From: Planctomycetota bacterium
Lineage (GTDB): Bacteria > Planctomycetota > J058 > JAJDCP01
Length of the DNA: 64,000 bases
Assembly (NCBI GenBank): GCA_029260765.1
Contig: JAJDCP010000086.1
Coordinates: forward strand, 1 to 64,000
Direction of reading: 5' to 3'
Shown in pieces: positions 59,642 through 64,000 of this stretch. The stretch's first letter is position 1. The number at the start of each line of letters is the position of its first letter. The position numbers and the translations under genes are program-made. The notes beneath the pieces are model-generated. The model ran no database searches. It saw nothing but the letters and a program-made list of their open reading frames with translations, and was not told the origin of the DNA.

Positions 59642-61546
59642 GTGCACAAGCTCTGGGCGTTGATCCAGCGAGAGATCGCCACTGACTCGCGCAAGCCACG
59701 TTCCTTCGTGTTCAGGGGAGTGATCGCCCTGCTGCTGGTTGTGCCGGTGCTGGTGATCTTTCTGCAGATGCAGGCTTCCGAAGAGACGGGTACCGAGATC
59801 TTCGGCTACAGGCTGCTGAGCTGGATCTCGTCCATCCAGTTCTTCCTGGTGCTGTTGCTGGGTCCCGCCACCTCTTCGGGCGCCCTGGCGCGTGAACGCG
59901 AGAACCGCACCTTCGACTCCTTGAGGGTCTCAGGGGTGGGCATCACATCGATCGCTCTGGCGAAGACCATCGGTGCCTTCTTGAATGTCGTGGACAAGAT
60001 GGTGCTGTGCGTGCCCGCGTTCGGGATCGCGTCTTTGCTGGGCGCATCGTTCATCACGGCTCTGTTGCCCGTCATTCCGGTGCTGTTGGGTTTCACCTTC
60101 TTGACCTGCGCGCTGGGGAGCTTCTTTGGCCTGGTCTTCCGCCGGCCCCTCAGCGCCACCATGGTCAGCTACGCCTTCACGTTGCTCTACTTCGTGTGCG
60201 GCCTGATCTTCTCCCCGGACGTGCCGCGGGCATGGCGCAGTTGGGTATCTCCACTGCACGCCATCGGCAACGCAGTGGACACACCCGGCGCGTGGCTGGA
60301 ACCCGTCGCCCTCTACCTCGGGGTCGGCATCGCGCTCAGCCTGGTCGCCTGGCCGGTACACTACCTGACCACCGATTCGCGGCTCGCCGGGGTGGTTTTC
60401 CGGCGCCCGCAGAAGGCGCAAAAAAACCGCAGCCTTGGCCGCTTCCCCGTATTCCGCTATGCCCTCCGGGGCAGCATCAAGCCCTACCTGCTGTTGGTGG
60501 GACTGGTCTTCGCAGGCGATGCGGCAGCGATCCTCTTCACTCGAGAGGCGCGGGGCGGCACCCTTATGCAGGCGGCAGCGGTGCTCGATGACCGGAACTA
60601 CCAGTCGTTCTCGCTGGGGTTGTTCATGATGGCTCTGCAGCTATTGCTGTTGCTGCGCGCCTGCCAGCAGATCTCCAATGAGCGCGCCAGCAAGACCTTC
60701 AATGTGTTGGGCACGACCCCGGTGAGCGGCAGCAGCTACCTGCTGGCCAAGTTCTCGGGCATGCTCGTCTACAGCCTGCCCGCCGTTTTCTTCGTCTTCG
60801 TGCGGTTGGGGTTGACGGGCCTGACCGGGCTGGTCGGACCGTGGTTGATTCTCGCGCGCACGGTGGGATTCTTCACCTGTGCGTTGTACTACGTGACGCT
60901 GGGCATCTGCCTCTCGGCCTGGTTGAGCACCGCCCTGCGGGCGAGTGTCGTAGCGCTGATCGTATACGTGCTGCACACCGCGCTGTGCGCCTGTTGCGCC
61001 GGTCCGCTCAACCCCTTCTGGGCGAGCGTGGTCACCTACGACAAGACCAGCCAGCTGTCCCTTGTGCTCACGGGGGCTGGCATTGAGATCGCTATGGTGC
61101 TGCTCGCCAGCCTGTTGCTGATAGTCCTGCTGGTCTCTTCCTTCGACCGTCTCCTGGGCCGCTTGCCAAACAAAGAACGCGCCCCCATGCCGCCACCGCG
61201 CAGCCCCGCACAACGGGGCGCCTCGCGCTGGGGACCGAGCCAGATCCCGCCAGGACAGCCCGATCCGAACCAACCGCAGGCCGGGCTTCCACAGCCGCTG
61301 GCTCCGCCCTCGATGGGTCCCCCGCTGGGTCCGCCGCCGATGCAGCCGATTCCGCCGCTCCACGGCGCCCCACAGGCCGGCCAACCGCCATTCCAGGCGG
61401 GTCCGGCGGCCTATCCGCAGAGCGCCGCCCCGTACCCGTTCGTGCCGGGCTCCCCCGGAGCCATGCCCGGGCCCCTGCGGCCCGACCTGCCACCCGCAGA
61501 GCCCTTCGCCGATCCGGAAGGCCCGCCCGAAGCTGGAGGAAGCTGA
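59642..61546 (+). CDS. orphan ABC-2-type permease with proline-rich tail
   Basis: A 634-residue membrane protein. It has two sets of about six helices, each starting with an ABC-2 signature (the first HKLWALIQREIATDSRKPRSF, the second around RACQQISNERASKTFNVLGTTP), that is, two fused ABC-2 permease halves. Residues about 515-634 are a cytoplasmic Pro/Gly/Gln-rich tail (PPPRSPAQ, PMQPIPP). No ATPase gene is next to it. GGAGGT lies seven bases before the GTG, and a small hairpin (GCGGGA-ATGCA-TCCCGC, 59598-59614) lies just upstream. It is coupled to the next gene by a one-base overlap. Confidence 0.83.
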   Translation: MHKLWALIQREIATDSRKPRSFVFRGVIALLLVVPVLVIFLQMQASEETGTEIFGYRLLSWISSIQFFLVLLLGPATSSGALARERENRTFDSLRVSGVGITSIALAKTIGAFLNVVDKMVLCVPAFGIASLLGASFITALLPVIPVLLGFTFLTCALGSFFGLVFRRPLSATMVSYAFTLLYFVCGLIFSPDVPRAWRSWVSPLHAIGNAVDTPGAWLEPVALYLGVGIALSLVAWPVHYLTTDSRLAGVVFRRPQKAQKNRSLGRFPVFRYALRGSIKPYLLLVGLVFAGDAAAILFTREARGGTLMQAAAVLDDRNYQSFSLGLFMMALQLLLLLRACQQISNERASKTFNVLGTTPVSGSSYLLAKFSGMLVYSLPAVFFVFVRLGLTGLTGLVGPWLILARTVGFFTCALYYVTLGICLSAWLSTALRASVVALIVYVLHTALCACCAGPLNPFWASVVTYDKTSQLSLVLTGAGIEIAMVLLASLLLIVLLVSSFDRLLGRLPNKERAPMPPPRSPAQRGASRWGPSQIPPGQPDPNQPQAGLPQPLAPPSMGPPLGPPPMQPIPPLHGAPQAGQPPFQAGPAAYPQSAAPYPFVPGSPGAMPGPLRPDLPPAEPFADPEGPPEAGGS

Positions 61547-61950
61547 TGGAATTCCAGAAGACCGTTGAGGCCGTGGCTGCCTCGCTCAACGCGCGCGTTC
61601 TGCCCGGCCAGCCCGACCGCTCTTGCATCCTCGAGGTTCCCCTGCGCGAAGACCGCCATCAGCGGGTGACCGTCAGCTGGGACGGCGAGGCCGTGCGCTG
61701 CCGCACGCAATGCTCGTGTCTGATCAAAGACGACAGTGAGCTCAACCTGTTCCGCTTCCTGCTGGAGAAGAACCACGAGCTGCTGGTCGTGGCCTTCGCT
61801 CTCGACCCCCAGGGAGCGGTCGAGCTGGTCTGGAGCCAGACCGCCCAGCATTGCTCTCCGGAACAGCTCGCCCTGGCGCTGACCAACCTGGCGGCAGCCG
61901 GCGACCACATGGAGAAGACGTTCTCTGGTCCTGAGCTCGATCGCTTCTAG
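61546..61950 (+). CDS. YbjN/CesT-chaperone-like small protein
   Basis: A 134-residue cytoplasmic protein with the helix-strand-strand-helix pattern of the YbjN/type III chaperone-like fold: an initial helix, strands CILEVPL and RVTVSWDG, a CRTQCSC stretch (three Cys), and a C-terminal helix with LALALTNLAAAGD. Its start overlaps the permease stop (TGATG), so the two are coupled. A chaperone or regulatory role for the permease is possible. The family assignment is tentative. Confidence 0.72.
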   Translation: MEFQKTVEAVAASLNARVLPGQPDRSCILEVPLREDRHQRVTVSWDGEAVRCRTQCSCLIKDDSELNLFRFLLEKNHELLVVAFALDPQGAVELVWSQTAQHCSPEQLALALTNLAAAGDHMEKTFSGPELDRF

Positions 61951-62008
61951 TGCTGGCACTTGTGGCTCCCGCGCGCTACGGTTGAGGGGGGAATCCACGA
62001 GGCCTGTG

Positions 62009-63355
62009 ATGAAGCTGCTGTTGGTCGACCCTCCGGACATGTTTCTGCGCGGACTCGGCCACACCCGCCATGTGCAGCCGCTCGGGCTGGCCTACATCGG
62101 CGCCTACCTGGCCGGGCACCACGACGTGCGTTTTCTGCTGCCCGATACGCGCGCCTACACCGGCGACGACCCCTGGGGCGAGATCGCGCGCGCCATCGAA
62201 GCGGAGCAGCCCGACGTGGTCGGCCTGACCGCCGTCACTTCGATGTATCCTTCGGCGCGGCGCGTGGCCGCCCTGGTCAAGCAGCTGAACCCGCAGACCG
62301 TGACGGTGTTGGGCGGGACGCACGCGACCAGTCTTCCGCTGCACGCGCTGCAGGGCGCGCCCAGCATCGACTACCTGGTCGCCGGCGAGGGAGAAGAGAC
62401 GCTGCGTGAGCTTTTGGCGGGCCTCGAAAGTGGCAAGCTGCAGCCCGAGGCGGTGCTCGGTCTGGTCTGGCGTGACGCGCAGGGAGAGATCCACCAGAAC
62501 CCGCCGCGTCCTTCATTGCGCGAGCTCGACCGGTTGCCCTTTCCGCTGCGCGAAAACCTGGTCTGGCCGGACGACATCCTGCCGTCGTTCTACCAGGCGA
62601 TGGTCACGCTGCGCGGCTGTCCCTACCGCTGCATCTATTGCGCGGTGCCGTCTAGCAACGACCGCAAGACGCGCTACCGGTCGGCGGGCAATGTAGTGGC
62701 AGAGATCGCTGAGCTGCGCGCCCGCTACGCGATCCCCTACTTGTTCTTCCACGACAGTGTCTTCAGCCTCAACCGCAAGCGCACTGAGCGGATCTGCCGG
62801 CTGATGCTCGAGCGAGGCGAGACCGTGCCGTTCGCCTGCCAGACCCGCGCCGACCGAGTGACACCGGAGCTGCTGGACCTGATGCGCGAAGCGGGCTGCC
62901 ACCAGATCTTCTTCGGGATCGAGTCGGGGGACGTCGGCTCGCTCAGCAAGATCCGCAAGGCGATGGAGCTCGAGACGATCCGCGAGGCTGTCGGCTGGGT
63001 GCGGCAACGAGGCATCCGCTGCACGGGCTTCTTCATGGTCGGCTTTCCCTGGGAAGATGAGGCCTTGATCCGCCAGACCGCCGACTTTGCCTGCGATCTG
63101 GAGCTCGACGCCGTCAGCCTGTTCTCGGCCACGCCGCTGCCGGGCACCGAGCTCTGGGACATGTCCGGCGGCGCGCATCTGCCCGACTCGATCGACTTCA
63201 CCACGCCCCAGTGCAACATCACCCGGCTGGGCGACCGCTATCCGCCACTCTTCGCCGAGGTCAAGCAGCAGATCGACCGCTACAACGTCTCGCGCATGCA
63301 GCTGATGGTGGCCAAGCTGCAGGACGCCACGAGACGCAACTGGCTGGACGGCTGA
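62009..63355 (+). CDS. B12-binding radical SAM protein
   Basis: A 448-residue enzyme. Residues 1 to about 130 are a cobalamin-binding Rossmann domain (start KLLLVDPPD, then VGLTAVTSMYPSA and VTVLGGTHAT). Residues about 195-400 are a radical SAM TIM barrel with the iron-sulphur motif C204-PYR-C208-IY-C211. The C-terminus is helical. It could be a methyltransferase or a ring- or tail-modifying enzyme. The substrate is unknown. GAGG precedes the ATG. It converges with a hopanoid-type epimerase gene, so a hopanoid/lipid context is possible but not shown. Confidence 0.88.
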   Translation: MKLLLVDPPDMFLRGLGHTRHVQPLGLAYIGAYLAGHHDVRFLLPDTRAYTGDDPWGEIARAIEAEQPDVVGLTAVTSMYPSARRVAALVKQLNPQTVTVLGGTHATSLPLHALQGAPSIDYLVAGEGEETLRELLAGLESGKLQPEAVLGLVWRDAQGEIHQNPPRPSLRELDRLPFPLRENLVWPDDILPSFYQAMVTLRGCPYRCIYCAVPSSNDRKTRYRSAGNVVAEIAELRARYAIPYLFFHDSVFSLNRKRTERICRLMLERGETVPFACQTRADRVTPELLDLMREAGCHQIFFGIESGDVGSLSKIRKAMELETIREAVGWVRQRGIRCTGFFMVGFPWEDEALIRQTADFACDLELDAVSLFSATPLPGTELWDMSGGAHLPDSIDFTTPQCNITRLGDRYPPLFAEVKQQIDRYNVSRMQLMVAKLQDATRRNWLDG

Positions 63356-63362
63356 GTGCCCC

Positions 63363-64000
63363 TTACTTGTTCCCTATGGCCAGACATTTCCGATGCCAGG
63401 CGACGGAGATCTCGAGGGCCTGATCGATCGAAGCGCAGCGGTAGCCGAGCTCGGTTTCAGCCTTGGCGCTGCTGAAGGCAAAAGAGTGCCGCACAGAACG
63501 CACGCCCTCGAGCGAAGCCTGGGGAACCCGACCGCTGTGGCGCGCCCACCACTCCATCACGCGCGCGCTCGCCAAGGCCAGACCATAGGGCACACTCCAG
63601 CCCGGACGGCGGACGTCCGTCAGCTTCTCGATGCCGATCAACAGCTCGGAGAGCGGCAGATTCGGACCGCCGAGAATGTAGCGCTCCCCACGCCGGCCGT
63701 GCCGCAGAGCCAGCACGTGGCCGCGGGCACAATCGCGCACATCGACCAGGTTGAGCACCCGCTCGAGATAGCCGGGCAGGCGGCGGGCAAGAAACCGCCG
63801 CACCATCATGCCCTGAGGACTGGGAGAGTTGTCGAAGCGCCCCAGCGGAATGCTCGGGTTGACCACCACACAGTCGAGGCGATCCGCATGTTCGAGCACC
63901 AACCGCTCTGCCAGGAACTTGACCTTGCTGTACGGCCCGAGGGGCGTGGCCAGAGTCGGTACGTCACGCTCGTCTCCGACTTCTCCGCGGGCGCGCTGGC
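63363..64000 (-). CDS. NAD-dependent epimerase/dehydratase, hopanoid-associated type (N-terminus cut by window edge)
   Basis: The C-terminal 212 codons of an extended SDR sugar epimerase. The catalytic Tyr-Lys pair is in GPYSKVKFLAERLV, then VVVNPSIPLGRFD, NLVDVRDCARGHVLAL, GERYILGGPNL and the C-terminal substrate lid. This run closely resembles the HpnA family of hopanoid-associated sugar epimerases. The Rossmann N-terminus, with the GxxGxxG motif, lies beyond the window. The frame is open from 63363 to the end, so internal start codons (for example 63902) are not the real start. Confidence 0.87.
   Translation of the reverse strand, partial: QRARGEVGDERDVPTLATPLGPYSKVKFLAERLVLEHADRLDCVVVNPSIPLGRFDNSPSPQGMMVRRFLARRLPGYLERVLNLVDVRDCARGHVLALRHGRRGERYILGGPNLPLSELLIGIEKLTDVRRPGWSVPYGLALASARVMEWWARHSGRVPQASLEGVRSVRHSFAFSSAKAETELGYRCASIDQALEISVAWHRKCLAIGNK

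Overview
The window is 64 kb of dense, high-GC bacterial chromosome with 51 protein-coding genes (two cut by the window edges) and one tRNA. Several features suggest a Gram-negative (diderm) organism with a planctomycete-like or deltaproteobacterial/myxobacterial gene style: lipoboxes, a DUF3261-like outer-membrane-type lipoprotein, long NfeD plus FloA, a PhoPQ-related hydrolase, a hopanoid-type sugar epimerase, an HU with a basic N-terminal tail, and an eukaryote-like isoleucyl-tRNA synthetase. The lineage call is an inference from gene content. There are no rRNA genes, insertion sequences, integrases or CRISPR arrays.

Layout. 0-2 kb: the housekeeping pair corC-recO (minus). 2-9 kb: single genes for an M20 peptidase, an NCKX-like cation exchanger, an SDR, a PhoPQ-related hydrolase and a methyltransferase with regulatory domain. 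9-17 kb: a hypothetical protein, a strange HhH/coiled-coil/membrane protein, a lipoprotein-M20 pair, ileS and an SCP2 protein. 16.9-22.4 kb: a tightly coupled four-gene cassette encoding a phage-spike/VgrG-like protein fused to a degenerate LytM (M23) domain, a double peptidoglycan-binding protein, a SUMF1-fold protein and a coiled-coil protein. An SRPBCC protein follows it.

23-35 kb: a glycosyltransferase with two companion genes, an HU protein, a 1503-residue membrane protein with HEAT/TPR-like parts and a Ser/Gly/Trp-rich linker, then a divergent operon of envelope proteins ending in a QPQWDQ-repeat protein and a clear terminator. 35.7-38.8 kb: an ECF sigma factor, its anti-sigma factor and two secreted PDZ proteins, probably an envelope-stress regulon core. 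39-42.9 kb: NfeD (long), NfeD (short), FloA and an anchored partner, then tRNA-Leu(CAA) with its own promoter and terminator. 43.8-46.1 kb: an AI-2E-type transporter with a large extra C-terminal domain.

46-52 kb: a minus-strand operon (lipoprotein, hotdog dehydratase, GT2-DUF2062, MMPL exporter fused to PlsC and a methyltransferase-like tail) that looks like the tailoring/export half of an aryl-polyene-type pathway without the ketosynthase and ACP genes. 52-57.6 kb: a hydrolase-HEAT fusion, then a small beta protein, a tyrosinase, a HEAT-like protein and a HEAT-SCO fusion. The last four look like a copper-enzyme cassette with its own copper-delivery protein. 57.6-64 kb: a second carboxypeptidase-S-like M20 enzyme, an NYN RNase, an orphan ABC-2 permease, a YbjN/chaperone-like protein, a B12-binding radical SAM enzyme and a hopanoid-type epimerase running off the end.

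The two most likely undescribed systems are the spike-LytM-PG-binding cassette (16.9-22.4 kb) and the tyrosinase-HEAT-SCO cassette (53.5-57.6 kb).
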